Of a stretch of DNA of 24,824 nucleotides, positions 14,896 through 23,854 are shown piece after piece. The translations under genes were made by a program, and so were the position numbers. The stretch is from CAZEZY01 sp964516635 (GTDB lineage Bacteria; Pseudomonadota; Gammaproteobacteria; Burkholderiales; Burkholderiaceae_C). The stretch's first letter is position 1. The number at the start of each line of letters is the position of its first letter. The DNA lies in NCBI GenBank assembly GCA_964516635.1, contig CAZEZY010000023.1, forward strand, positions 1 to 24,824, read 5' to 3'. The notes beneath the pieces are model-generated. The model was not told the DNA's origin. It was given only the letters and a program-made list of their open reading frames with translations, and made no database searches.

Positions 14896-17198
14896 GCACT
14901 TCCGCCTGCGGCACCTCGCTGCCCCACGAAAGCGCCGTGGCCCAGGTCACGGGCGCTGCCACCTACGTGGACGACATGCCCACCCTGCAGGGCACGCTGC
15001 ACGCGGCACCCATCCTGTCGCCGGTCGCTCATGGGCGGCTGCGCGGTATCGATTCGTCACCCGCCCTGGCCATTGCCGGCGTCCACGATGTGGTGCTGGC
15101 CCGGGACATTCCTGGCGACCCCATTCTCGCGGCGTTTGCGCACGACGAACCCATCTTCGCGCAGGACACCGTGCAGCATGTGGGTCAGGTGATCGGTCTG
15201 GTGCTCGCCACCGATGTGATGACGGCGCGCCGCGCGGCCAGGCTGGTGCGGCTGGACATCGACGCCCTGCCGGCCGTGCTCTCCCCGCGCGAGGCCCATG
15301 CCCGCCAGCAGTACGTGCTACCGCCGGTGCACGTGGTGCGTGGCGACGTCGCCTCGGCTCTGACAAGCGCCCCGCACACCCTCAGCGGATCGTTTGAAGT
15401 CGGCGGGCAGGAGCACTTCTACCTGGAAGGGCAGATCGCCTATGCCATTCCGCAGGAACAGCAGCAGTGGTTGATCCACAGCAGCACCCAGCACCCCGGC
15501 GAAGTGCAACACTGGGTGGCCCATGCCCTGGGCCTGCAGAATCATCGGGTACGGGTGGAATGCCGACGGATGGGCGGCGGCTTTGGCGGCAAGGAAACCC
15601 AGGCGGGGCATCTGGCCGTGTGGGCGGCGGTGGCCGCGCACAAAACGGGTCGGCCCGTCAAGTTGCGGCTGGACCGCGACGACGATTTCCTCATCACTGG
15701 CAAGCGCCACCCCTTTGCTTACGATTACACCGCCGGCTTCGACGGCGAGGGCCGCCTGCTGGCCCTGGACCTGACGCTGCTCGCGAACTGCGGTTTCTCG
15801 GCCGATCTGTCGGGCCCGGTGGCCGACCGCGCCGTGTTCCACAGCGACAACGCCTACTTCCTGGAGCAGGTGGCCATCCACAGCTTCCGCTGCAAGACGA
15901 ATGTGCAGAGCTTCACCGCGTTTCGGGGTTTTGGCGGGCCTCAGGGCGTCATCGCGATCGAAACCATTCTGGGCGACATCGCCCGACACCTGAGGGTGGA
16001 CCCGCTGGCGGTTCGCCTGCGCAACCTCTACAGCAGCGCCCCGGCCGCGCCGGGTCTGACCGCCACGGGCAAGCGTGACACCACGCACTACCAGATGCCG
16101 GTGGAAGACAACATCCTGGAGCCACTCATCACCCGTCTGGCCGATACCAGCCACTATGGGTCACGCCGGCAGGCCATCGCCGACTGGAACATCACCAGCC
16201 CGGTCATCAAACGCGGACTCGCGCTCACGCCCGTGAAGTTCGGCATCAGTTTCACGGCCACGCTGTTCAACCAGGCCGGCGCACTCGTGCATGTGTACAC
16301 CGATGGCAGCGTGATGGTGAACCACGGTGGCACCGAGATGGGCCAGGGCCTGCACACCAAGGTGGCCCAGGTGGTGGCCGACGAACTGGGCGTGCCCTTC
16401 GAACGCGTGCTCGTGACAGCCAGCGACACCGCCCGCGTGCCCAACGCCAGTGCCACCGCCGCCTCCAGTGGCACCGACCTCAACGGGCGGGCCGCCCAGT
16501 TTGCGGCGCGCAACGTGCGGCAGAACCTGGCGGCTTTCGTCTGCGGACTGGATGGCTGCGGTGCCGGCGAAGTGGAATTCCGCCATGGACAGGTCGTCAC
16601 CCCGAAGACCTCACGCCCCTTCACTGACGTGGTGGGCATGGCCTACGCCAACCGCATCCAGCTCTGGAGCGACGGCTTTTACCGCACGCCCAAGATCCAT
16701 TACGACAAAGCCACCCTCACGGGAAGGCCTTTTTATTACTTTGCGTACGGAGCGGCCTGTACCGAAGTGGCCATCGACACCCTCACCGGCGAAACCCGCG
16801 TGCTGGCGGTGGACATCCTGCATGACGTGGGCCACAGCATCAACCCGGCCATCGACATCGGGCAGATCGAGGGTGGTTTTGTCCAGGGCATGGGCTGGCT
16901 GACCACCGAGGAACTGGTGTGGAACGCGAACGGCCAGCTCGCCACGCACGCCCCGAGCACCTACAAGATCCCGGCCACGGGCGACATCCCTTCGCACCTG
17001 AAGGTGGACCTCTGGCCAGAACCCAACCGCGAGGACAACGTGTTTGGCAGCAAAGCGGTGGGCGAGCCACCCTTCATGCTGGCCATCAGTGTGTGGGAGG
17101 CCATCCGCGACGCGGTGGCCCAGGCCCGGAGCGATGGTCAGCCGGTGCAGATGGATGCGCCCGCCACGCCAGAGCGGGTACTCAGGGCACTCGGCTGA
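14892..17198 (+). CDS. xdhB: Xanthine dehydrogenase large subunit (molybdopterin)
   Basis: A 768-residue molybdopterin subunit that oxidises hypoxanthine to xanthine and xanthine to urate. Motifs include QEHFYLEGQ (173-181), GGGFGGKETQ (228-237), AFRGFGGPQG (343-352), GTEMGQGLHTK and KAVGEPPFMLAISVWEAI. By comparison with bovine xanthine oxidase (Glu802, Arg880, Glu1261), the purine-binding and catalytic residues are Glu179, Arg345 and Glu725, all present, which supports true purine activity rather than aldehyde or CO oxidation. ATG 14892 overlaps the xdhA stop (ATGA). The maturation factor gene xdhC, which often follows, is not here: the next gene is convergent, 18 nt away. Confidence 0.95.
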   Translation: MSTSACGTSLPHESAVAQVTGAATYVDDMPTLQGTLHAAPILSPVAHGRLRGIDSSPALAIAGVHDVVLARDIPGDPILAAFAHDEPIFAQDTVQHVGQVIGLVLATDVMTARRAARLVRLDIDALPAVLSPREAHARQQYVLPPVHVVRGDVASALTSAPHTLSGSFEVGGQEHFYLEGQIAYAIPQEQQQWLIHSSTQHPGEVQHWVAHALGLQNHRVRVECRRMGGGFGGKETQAGHLAVWAAVAAHKTGRPVKLRLDRDDDFLITGKRHPFAYDYTAGFDGEGRLLALDLTLLANCGFSADLSGPVADRAVFHSDNAYFLEQVAIHSFRCKTNVQSFTAFRGFGGPQGVIAIETILGDIARHLRVDPLAVRLRNLYSSAPAAPGLTATGKRDTTHYQMPVEDNILEPLITRLADTSHYGSRRQAIADWNITSPVIKRGLALTPVKFGISFTATLFNQAGALVHVYTDGSVMVNHGGTEMGQGLHTKVAQVVADELGVPFERVLVTASDTARVPNASATAASSGTDLNGRAAQFAARNVRQNLAAFVCGLDGCGAGEVEFRHGQVVTPKTSRPFTDVVGMAYANRIQLWSDGFYRTPKIHYDKATLTGRPFYYFAYGAACTEVAIDTLTGETRVLAVDILHDVGHSINPAIDIGQIEGGFVQGMGWLTTEELVWNANGQLATHAPSTYKIPATGDIPSHLKVDLWPEPNREDNVFGSKAVGEPPFMLAISVWEAIRDAVAQARSDGQPVQMDAPATPERVLRALG

Positions 17199-17216
17199 AT
17201 CGGGCCCGTTGGCCTT

Positions 17217-17753
17217 TCAGCGGATGGCTTCGATGGAGAACCGCTTGTCGGGCACCTGAGGGGTGACGAGGGCGTAACCCTGGTTCTGCCAGTGCACCAG
17301 CTCCGTGATGGCCGATGGCGCGATCCTGATGAAGGGTTGCATGTCGGCATCGGTGTAGCCAAAATCCTGCAGGGCCAGGCCGCAGATGCGGAACTCCACG
17401 CCCATGTCGGCGTAGTAGCGCATGCGCTGCACCACCTCTTCGTACTTGGCCTCGTTCTTTCGGGCCACCGTCACCAGTTCCGTGCCGTGCAGCAGCACGA
17501 TGACTTTCATGTCATCGGGGAAAAAACGGTAGGGCGCTTCGATCAGCGGATTCACGAAAGCGCGTACCCAGAACAAGGCCGGACCCATCTTGGCGGGATC
17601 GTCCAGGTAAATGTCGAACAGCACCTTCGGGTTCTGATAGGGGGTCTGGACACGCTGACCCTGCGCACTGGCATGCCCCACCCAGAGGGTCAGCACACAC
17701 AGGACCGCCGTCCACCAGCGAGAGGAACTCGTGCGGGATCGGTGAGCATTCAT
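17217..17753 (-). CDS. Secreted DsrE-family protein
   Basis: A 178-residue protein with a hydrophobic signal peptide (WWTAVLCVLTLWVG) and a likely cleavage after ASA at residue 30. The mature part matches the DsrE/DsrF-like fold (COG1416): VLFDIYLDDPAKMGPALFWVRAFVN, VIVLLHGTEL, then VEFRICGLALQDFGY with a single Cys124 at the usual DsrE cysteine position, and a C-terminal GYALVTP. DsrE relatives bind or transfer sulfur, but for the periplasmic members the role is not established and I do not assign one. The start at 17753 has an AGGAG ribosome-binding site and overlaps the end of the hydroxypyruvate isomerase gene by 4 nt. Confidence 0.8.
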   Translation of the reverse strand: MNAHRSRTSSSRWWTAVLCVLTLWVGHASAQGQRVQTPYQNPKVLFDIYLDDPAKMGPALFWVRAFVNPLIEAPYRFFPDDMKVIVLLHGTELVTVARKNEAKYEEVVQRMRYYADMGVEFRICGLALQDFGYTDADMQPFIRIAPSAITELVHWQNQGYALVTPQVPDKRFSIEAIR

Positions 17754-18586
17754 GGCTGGATCTCCTGAGGTGTTGGGTGACTCGCGGGCCGTGGCGCGAC
17801 GCCGTGAGCGAGCATCCAGGACAAGCCATTTTCCGTGCCCATCGGCCCCTCGTCGGCAGGGCGGTATTCGCAACCCACCCAACCATCGTAGCCCAGCCGA
17901 TCCAGCCAGTCCAGCAGGAAGGCATAGCGGATTTCCCCGGTACCTGGCTCGTGTCGGCCTGGGTTGTCGGCCAGCTGGATGTGACCGATTCGGGGCAGCA
18001 GGCGCTGGAGTGTGCCCGCCAGTTCACCTTCCATGCGCTGGGCATGATAGAGATCGTACTGAAGCTGGAGATTGGGCACAGCCACCTCGTCCATCAGCCG
18101 GATGGCCTGGTCAGTCCGGCTGAGAAAGAAGCCCGGAACGTCCCTGGTGTTGATGGGTTCGAGCAGAAGGGTCAGCCCATGACACTGCAGTTCGCAGGCG
18201 GCCCATCGGACGTTTTCGACCAGCGTGGCATACGCTTCTTCGTGGGTCACGCCGGGCGGCGGTACGCCAGCCAGGCAATTGAGCCGCGGGACACGCAGCC
18301 GCCGGGCATAGTCCAAGGCGAGGCGTACGCCGTCCTGGAAGGCCTGGCGACGATCAGGATGACAGGCAATGCCTCGCTCGCCGCTGGCCCAGTCGCCCGC
18401 AGGCAGGTTGTGCAAGACGGCCTTCAGGCACAGCCCCTCCAGGCGCGCGGCCATGTCATCTGCCGACCAGTCGTAGGGAAACTGGAATTCGACAGCCCGG
18501 AAACCCGCGCGCGCCGCGGCCTCGAAGCGGTCCAGGAACGGACGATCGGCAAACAGCATCGACAGATTGGCGGCCAGCTGAGGCAT
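17750..18586 (-). CDS. hyi: Hydroxypyruvate isomerase (Hyi/OtnI family, TIM barrel)
   Basis: A 278-residue AP-endonuclease-2-like TIM barrel that interconverts hydroxypyruvate and tartronate semialdehyde. The N-terminus MPQLAANLSMLF is typical of Hyi. Metal and catalytic residues are Glu143 (LLLEPIN), Asp178 (QYDLYHAQ), Gln204 (GHIQLAD) and Glu240 (GCEYRP), matching E. coli Hyi in spacing. In E. coli the gene works with glyoxylate carboligase in allantoin and glyoxylate use, which would fit downstream purine breakdown, but no gcl or glxR lies in the window. OtnI-type four-carbon sugar acid isomerases are the main alternative. It is followed by the DsrE gene in an ATGA overlap and preceded by dinG with a 33-nt gap. 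Confidence 0.85.
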   Translation of the reverse strand: MPQLAANLSMLFADRPFLDRFEAAARAGFRAVEFQFPYDWSADDMAARLEGLCLKAVLHNLPAGDWASGERGIACHPDRRQAFQDGVRLALDYARRLRVPRLNCLAGVPPPGVTHEEAYATLVENVRWAACELQCHGLTLLLEPINTRDVPGFFLSRTDQAIRLMDEVAVPNLQLQYDLYHAQRMEGELAGTLQRLLPRIGHIQLADNPGRHEPGTGEIRYAFLLDWLDRLGYDGWVGCEYRPADEGPMGTENGLSWMLAHGVAPRPASHPTPQEIQP

Positions 18587-18619
18587 GAGATGTCCGGTTC
18601 GGGTTGGCGGTACGCGCGG

Positions 18620-20803
18620 TCACACAGAGGCAGTGGCATCCGGGTACACCCGTGTGAACGGGGGCAGCCCGGCCAGCAGATGCTGACCGTAGCGGGTTTG
18701 CGTCAGACGTCGATCGTAACAATACACATGGGCTTCATCTTCCTCGGTGCGAATCGCACGCCCCACCCACTGCGCCAGGCGGATGGCGGTGGCAGGCACC
18801 ACCAGTTCCATGAACGGGTCTCGTCCTTGCAAGCGCAACCACTCGGCGCGGGATTCCCCGACCGGATCATCCGGCGGCAAGAAGGGCAGCTTGGTGATGA
18901 ACAGGTCCTCGCACAAGCGCCCTGGCAGGTCCAGTCCCTCGCCGAAGGACTGCAATCCGAAAATGATCGAAGGCAGGCCCTCCGTCACCCGCTTCGCATG
19001 CAGATGGAGCAGCTTCACCCTCGACCATTCGTTCTGCACCAGAACAGAAATCCTGAGATCGCTGGGCAATGCTTCACTGGCGACCCTCATCTGTTCGCGT
19101 GAAGTGAACAGCACAAGCGCACCGTGCACGACCTTGCCCAGATCGTTCACGAGGGCATCGATCATCTCCCGAGTGAATGCCTGAACATCCTTGGGATCGG
19201 CTCGTGTTCCTGCCAATACCAGCCTTCCCTGACGTCCAAAATCAAATGGGCTGCTGACCTCCAGAGTCGTCACATCGGGATCGTCCGACAATCCGGTCTC
19301 ACGCAGCAGAAAATCGAAACGCCCACAACACGTCAAGGTGGCCGAAGTCAGCACGGCACCCCTGACGGTCGCCCAGAGATGTCTCTTCAACATGCCTCCA
19401 GGCTGTGTGGGACTCGCGTGGGCCCGCAACACACACAGCTCACCCGACACCTCCCTCGTGAACCATTTGGCAACGGGGGGCTGCCCTTCATCGGTCACCT
19501 GAAGGAAGCTGCTTGCTGTTGCATGAACCGCCTCTATGCGAGGCGCCAGCGAGCCGAGCTGTGCGTACTGAGCCGCCAGTCGACGTGCTTGCAGAGGCTG
19601 GTCACGAATTTCAGCCCTCAAGCGCTTGCTGATGACCCTGAGCGCATCGATGAACAGCTGCGCACTGTGGGCCAGCTGGGACAGAGGCAGCATCATGGTC
19701 TCGGGCAGACGGCCTCGGGGAACGCGCATTCGAACGGCTGATGTGGCCCAGGCACTCCCGTACTTCTCCATGACCAGACGCGACCATTCCTGTATGGACT
19801 GCCTGATCAGGGCCGCATGCTTGGGCATGTCCGCAATCTCCTCGACGCCGAGTTGCGCACCAGTCTTAAGGGCCCGGCTGGTCAGGCGGTCCAGCCAGTT
19901 CAATCGGCTCATGTCCATCTGGCTGGCGAACTGCTCAAGAGCCGTCGATGGCAGATGATGGGCTTCGTCCATCACCAGAAGGGCATTTTCCAGTTCGGGC
20001 AGCGTCCGGGATCCCAGCGAACTCAGCAGGAGATCATGGTTCACCACGATCACTTGGGCACCGACCAGCGCTTTTCGATGTTCAAAATAACTGCATCCCC
20101 CGTAAGCAGGGCAATGTCTGGCTGTGCAGGAACTCACCTCCGCAGCCACCGCCTGCCACAGCTGGGGATCGGGCAGTGAAGTCAGCGAGTCCCTGTCACC
20201 GTCCCATCGACCAGCGCTCAACCCATCGGCCAGATCGGAATAGAACGTCAGTCGCCTGGTTTTTTCAGCGTGAGTGTCCTGGATCCCGGAAAACAGGTCC
20301 TCCTCTTCGTCCTCATCAGGCTCGGGCACCGCTGGTTGCACAAACCGGTCCAGTTTCAGTCGACACACAAATCGACCGCGACCCTTGGCCAATGCAAATC
20401 GAAACTCGCCAGGCATTGTTTTGGATAGGGCGGGCAGGTCCTTGTTGACCAGCTGTTCCTGCAAGGCCACCGTGGCCGTCGAGATGATCACGCGGCAGTC
20501 TCGGGCCAGTGCGACTGCAATGGCAGGGACACTGTAAGCCAGAGACTTTCCCACACCCGTACCCGCCTGAATCACCGAAATCGATCTTGCGGGCGGTTCA
20601 TCGGCCTCTTCCGTCCATTCGGACAGTTTACCCAGATCGGCATGACTGAATACGCGCGCAACCTCAGCAGCCATCTGACGCTGGCCGTCCCTTGAACGCA
20701 TGCCTTCTGTTAAACGAACCACGCGATCAAATGCCTTCAAGGCTTCACTTGACATTTCTGATCGATTCATAGCTTTGAAGTGTGGCACATAAGATACATT
20801 CAT
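18620..20803 (-). CDS. dinG: DinG-family iron-sulfur DNA helicase
   Basis: A 727-residue superfamily-2 (XPD/DinG) 5'-to-3' DNA helicase acting in repair of damaged or R-loop-containing DNA. Visible motifs are Walker A GTGVGKS (81-87), DEAH (279-282), motif III region VLTSATL, and the C-terminal QWVGRAIRTEEDEAHV containing the motif VI arginines. The [4Fe-4S] cysteines are Cys147, Cys226, Cys231 and Cys237, whose C-x4-C-x5-C spacing equals that of E. coli DinG (194, 199, 205), so it is DinG rather than YoaA. Start: ATG 20803 has a weak GGA box; ATGs at 20770 and 20755 are possible. It is divergent from the GGDEF-EAL gene with 66 nt between them. Confidence 0.93.
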   Translation of the reverse strand: MNVSYVPHFKAMNRSEMSSEALKAFDRVVRLTEGMRSRDGQRQMAAEVARVFSHADLGKLSEWTEEADEPPARSISVIQAGTGVGKSLAYSVPAIAVALARDCRVIISTATVALQEQLVNKDLPALSKTMPGEFRFALAKGRGRFVCRLKLDRFVQPAVPEPDEDEEEDLFSGIQDTHAEKTRRLTFYSDLADGLSAGRWDGDRDSLTSLPDPQLWQAVAAEVSSCTARHCPAYGGCSYFEHRKALVGAQVIVVNHDLLLSSLGSRTLPELENALLVMDEAHHLPSTALEQFASQMDMSRLNWLDRLTSRALKTGAQLGVEEIADMPKHAALIRQSIQEWSRLVMEKYGSAWATSAVRMRVPRGRLPETMMLPLSQLAHSAQLFIDALRVISKRLRAEIRDQPLQARRLAAQYAQLGSLAPRIEAVHATASSFLQVTDEGQPPVAKWFTREVSGELCVLRAHASPTQPGGMLKRHLWATVRGAVLTSATLTCCGRFDFLLRETGLSDDPDVTTLEVSSPFDFGRQGRLVLAGTRADPKDVQAFTREMIDALVNDLGKVVHGALVLFTSREQMRVASEALPSDLRISVLVQNEWSRVKLLHLHAKRVTEGLPSIIFGLQSFGEGLDLPGRLCEDLFITKLPFLPPDDPVGESRAEWLRLQGRDPFMELVVPATAIRLAQWVGRAIRTEEDEAHVYCYDRRLTQTRYGQHLLAGLPPFTRVYPDATASV

Positions 20804-20869
20804 TTCCGCTTGCGGTCATAATCAACAGCATGCTTCAGGGAGCGGATATTTGAACAAGGTCACTCCTAC

Positions 20870-23851
20870 ATGCCCAGCGGTCAAGCGCCAACGTTGTTTG
20901 AAAAAGCCACTACCACCCTGGATGGCTGCCTCCAATCGCTTGCCATTTTCTGGATACCGGTCCTTGTAGGCGTATTCACCTTCATGGCCATGACCTCATG
21001 GCCTAGCCAGTATCCATCGGAATCCGGGCGGGCCGTTTCCTTCTATGTATTCGAAGGCACGGCCGGCCTGCTCGAGCCGTCGGCAGCCCTGGATAAATTC
21101 AGGGCAAGTTCGCCCTCGTCCACCATCTGGCGCGAGACAGACCTGTCCGAAAATCCCTTCTGGCTGCTCCTCGATGCACCACCGGCACCTGACGATAACA
21201 GCCGTGTGTGGGTGGATTTTCCATCACGACACGCCACATCCATAGCGTGCTGGAACGCCTTTGATCTCCAGGCCGTGGGACAGGCCAACCGGACAGGCAG
21301 CACAGGCTGGATGCGGCCATTCAGAGCGGGATTTGCACTGGATCCCGTCGGCGCCAGCCAGCTGCTCTGCAAGGTCCAGCTGGTGGGCCCGGGACGCATC
21401 AGCGTACATTATCTGGACGATGCGTCTTTTCTCAGCAAGGAAAGCGAATACCACCGGACATCGGGCCTTCTGGATGGCGGCATCCTGATGCTCGCTCTGT
21501 TTACGTCCATTGCCGGCCTGATTAACCGAAACAAGACCTACATGCTGTTTGCAGCATGGCTAGTTCTGAATATGAGGATGGCCGCCCTATCCGGCGGCTG
21601 GGACCATCAATGGCTCGGGCAAACACTGCCTATGGAATGGCTGGGAGTGGCGAGGCCCATGACCCTCGCCCTGTACTACGTGGTGACCATCACACTGTTT
21701 GCATCGCTTTTCAGAAATGAACTCAGAGAAGTCGGCTTTAACTGGCTGCTCAAGATTGCCAAGTTGTCCTGCTTCCCGATCATGGCAGCGGCACTGTTCT
21801 TGCCATATGCCCAGTTTCTTCCGGTAATCTGGGCCAGTACCGGAGTAAGCTCTGCCATTCTCATCATCTACCTGTCACTGATACTCTACAGAACGAGATC
21901 GACAGTGGCCGTCTGGTATGTCGGATCGATCTGCGTGGCATTGTTCGCCAGTCTGTACGAGGTAATAGCTGCCGCCTTGGGAATCAAGTTCTTCATCGGC
22001 ACGATCAACAGCGTGACTGCAGCCTTGGCATCCAGTCTACTGGCGTCACTGGCCATTGCCGAGCAGATGAGGCAGACTCATCTGCAAAAACTGGCTGCAC
22101 AAGCAGAGCTTCAGCACACCTACAAGGTCATTCCCATAGGTCTATTTGCCATTGGTCTTGATGGCCGTTTCATCAACACCAACCCAGCACTTAAGCAGAT
22201 GATCGGTCTGGAACAGAACAGCCTGGAAGGCACCGCCTGGTCTGAGATTTTTCCGCCTGAATCCTGGGAGACCCTGAAAAAGAGAACCCGCCTGAATGGC
22301 ACGGCCGAGCTCGAAGTCCTGACTGGCAGTGGTCCGCACTCGGGAAAGAGATTCCTGGTTCAGGCCACACTCGCAGACATCAAGATCGAAGGCACCCTGC
22401 AGGACATCACAGAAAAATCCGAAGCAACCGAGCACCTCAAGTTTCTTGCCAATCATGATCCGCTCACCAAAGTGCTGAATCGCCGAGGAATAGAAAGAAT
22501 CCTTTCCAGAGGCAATGCCGAAATGTCGAGAGGTCATCTGATGGCTGTTGCCTATCTCGATCTGGACCGATTCAAACTGATCAACGATCTTTATGGTCAT
22601 TCTGCCGGTGACATCGTTTTGCAAGCGGTGTGCCAACGGGTGCAACATCCTCTCAATGACCGGATGTTTCTCGGACGTGTAGGCGGTGATGAATTCCTGA
22701 TTGTCATGACCCGAACGCCATTGGCACAGGCCGAGTCCGTTTGCCGGGAAATCCTACATGGACTGAACAACAGTCCGTATCAGGTTGGAAACAAGGCATT
22801 TCATGTCTGCGGGTCGATCGGCCTGGTTGAAGTTTCCCCCAGCATGCAGCAGAAGGACATGGTGTCCATGGCCGACCATGCATGCCGCATGGCAAAAAAA
22901 GGAAAAGGCAGCGGGCTTGTCATTTTCGACCGCTCTTCAGGGGTTCTTTCGGAGCACGAAGCAGAGCTTCAACTGATCGAACGCCTTTCAACGCATGACT
23001 CCATCGAGGGCCTTTATCTGGAGATGCAGCCGATCATGTCTCTGCGAGCTCCGTACAGCTCATTGAATTTTGAAGTGCTGCTTCGCATGCAAGACGCATC
23101 TGGTCAGCGCATTCCCACTGAGCGGCTGATACACGCGGCAGAAAATGCAGGGCAGATGGGTGTGATTGACCGCTGGGTGTTGAAAAATACCCTGGAATGG
23201 CTTCAGAAGCATCATGCCACGCTCAGCAACAACCAATTCGTGTGCATGAATCTGAGCGGCGCCTCTCTGAACGACGAACGCTTCATCGATGATGTTTTTA
23301 TCATGCTGGAAGAACATGGATCGGTTGCCAGCCGCATTTGTCTGGAAATCACCGAAAGTGTGGCGCTCCACGATACGATCAATACACGACGATTCATCGA
23401 CAGGGTGCGCAGTGTCGGCGCCAAAGTGGCACTTGATGATTTCGGAGCAGGTTATACCTCCTTCTCCTATCTGAAAGACCTGCCTGCCGATGTCCTCAAG
23501 ATCGATGGCAGCTTCATCGTCAACATGACCAACCATCCTGCCAACGTGGCGATTGTTGAAACCATCGTCAGCCTTGCGCAAAACCTCGGCATGAAAACCA
23601 TTGCCGAATGGGCAGAGGATTTTGAAACAGTAGAGACGCTCGCACAGATTGGCGTTGATTTTGTGCAGGGCTTTGTTGTCGCCAGACCTCAGAAACCCGA
23701 ATCCATTCTCACAGCCAGTTCAGGCGCAGACTTCATTGTCAATCCGAAGCTCCATGATTTCCTGAGCGCCATGATCCAGTCAGACGAAGAGCACATTGAC
23801 CTGATTCTCGGAGGTGATTACTCCACGGCCCCAAGGCCCAAGGGCCAGTGA
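20870..23851 (+). CDS. Membrane 7TM-PAS-GGDEF-EAL cyclic-di-GMP signalling protein
   Basis: A 993-residue hybrid. An N-terminal helix (about 24-44) is followed by a periplasmic region to about 195, a seven-helix membrane block (about 200-390, resembling the 7TMR-DISM sensors), a PAS domain (about 415-520), GGDEF (about 525-690) and EAL (about 710-950). The GGDEF motif is intact (605-609), but the inhibitory RxxD site five residues before it reads NDRM, so feedback inhibition is probably lost. In the EAL domain the motif is EVLLR with Glu735, and Asn794, Glu826, Asp856/Asp857, Lys877, Glu913 and Gln933 are all kept, so both synthesis and breakdown of c-di-GMP look possible. The ligand of the sensor is unknown. 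Ends 3 nt before the convergent acyltransferase stop. Confidence 0.93.
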   Translation: MPSGQAPTLFEKATTTLDGCLQSLAIFWIPVLVGVFTFMAMTSWPSQYPSESGRAVSFYVFEGTAGLLEPSAALDKFRASSPSSTIWRETDLSENPFWLLLDAPPAPDDNSRVWVDFPSRHATSIACWNAFDLQAVGQANRTGSTGWMRPFRAGFALDPVGASQLLCKVQLVGPGRISVHYLDDASFLSKESEYHRTSGLLDGGILMLALFTSIAGLINRNKTYMLFAAWLVLNMRMAALSGGWDHQWLGQTLPMEWLGVARPMTLALYYVVTITLFASLFRNELREVGFNWLLKIAKLSCFPIMAAALFLPYAQFLPVIWASTGVSSAILIIYLSLILYRTRSTVAVWYVGSICVALFASLYEVIAAALGIKFFIGTINSVTAALASSLLASLAIAEQMRQTHLQKLAAQAELQHTYKVIPIGLFAIGLDGRFINTNPALKQMIGLEQNSLEGTAWSEIFPPESWETLKKRTRLNGTAELEVLTGSGPHSGKRFLVQATLADIKIEGTLQDITEKSEATEHLKFLANHDPLTKVLNRRGIERILSRGNAEMSRGHLMAVAYLDLDRFKLINDLYGHSAGDIVLQAVCQRVQHPLNDRMFLGRVGGDEFLIVMTRTPLAQAESVCREILHGLNNSPYQVGNKAFHVCGSIGLVEVSPSMQQKDMVSMADHACRMAKKGKGSGLVIFDRSSGVLSEHEAELQLIERLSTHDSIEGLYLEMQPIMSLRAPYSSLNFEVLLRMQDASGQRIPTERLIHAAENAGQMGVIDRWVLKNTLEWLQKHHATLSNNQFVCMNLSGASLNDERFIDDVFIMLEEHGSVASRICLEITESVALHDTINTRRFIDRVRSVGAKVALDDFGAGYTSFSYLKDLPADVLKIDGSFIVNMTNHPANVAIVETIVSLAQNLGMKTIAEWAEDFETVETLAQIGVDFVQGFVVARPQKPESILTASSGADFIVNPKLHDFLSAMIQSDEEHIDLILGGDYSTAPRPKGQ

Positions 23852-23854
23852 CCT

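Noticed and set aside
23835..23851. GGCCC-AA-GGGCC hairpin at the end of the GGDEF-EAL gene as terminator
   Set aside because: The loop is too tight, there is no T-run, and it lies within the coding sequence.
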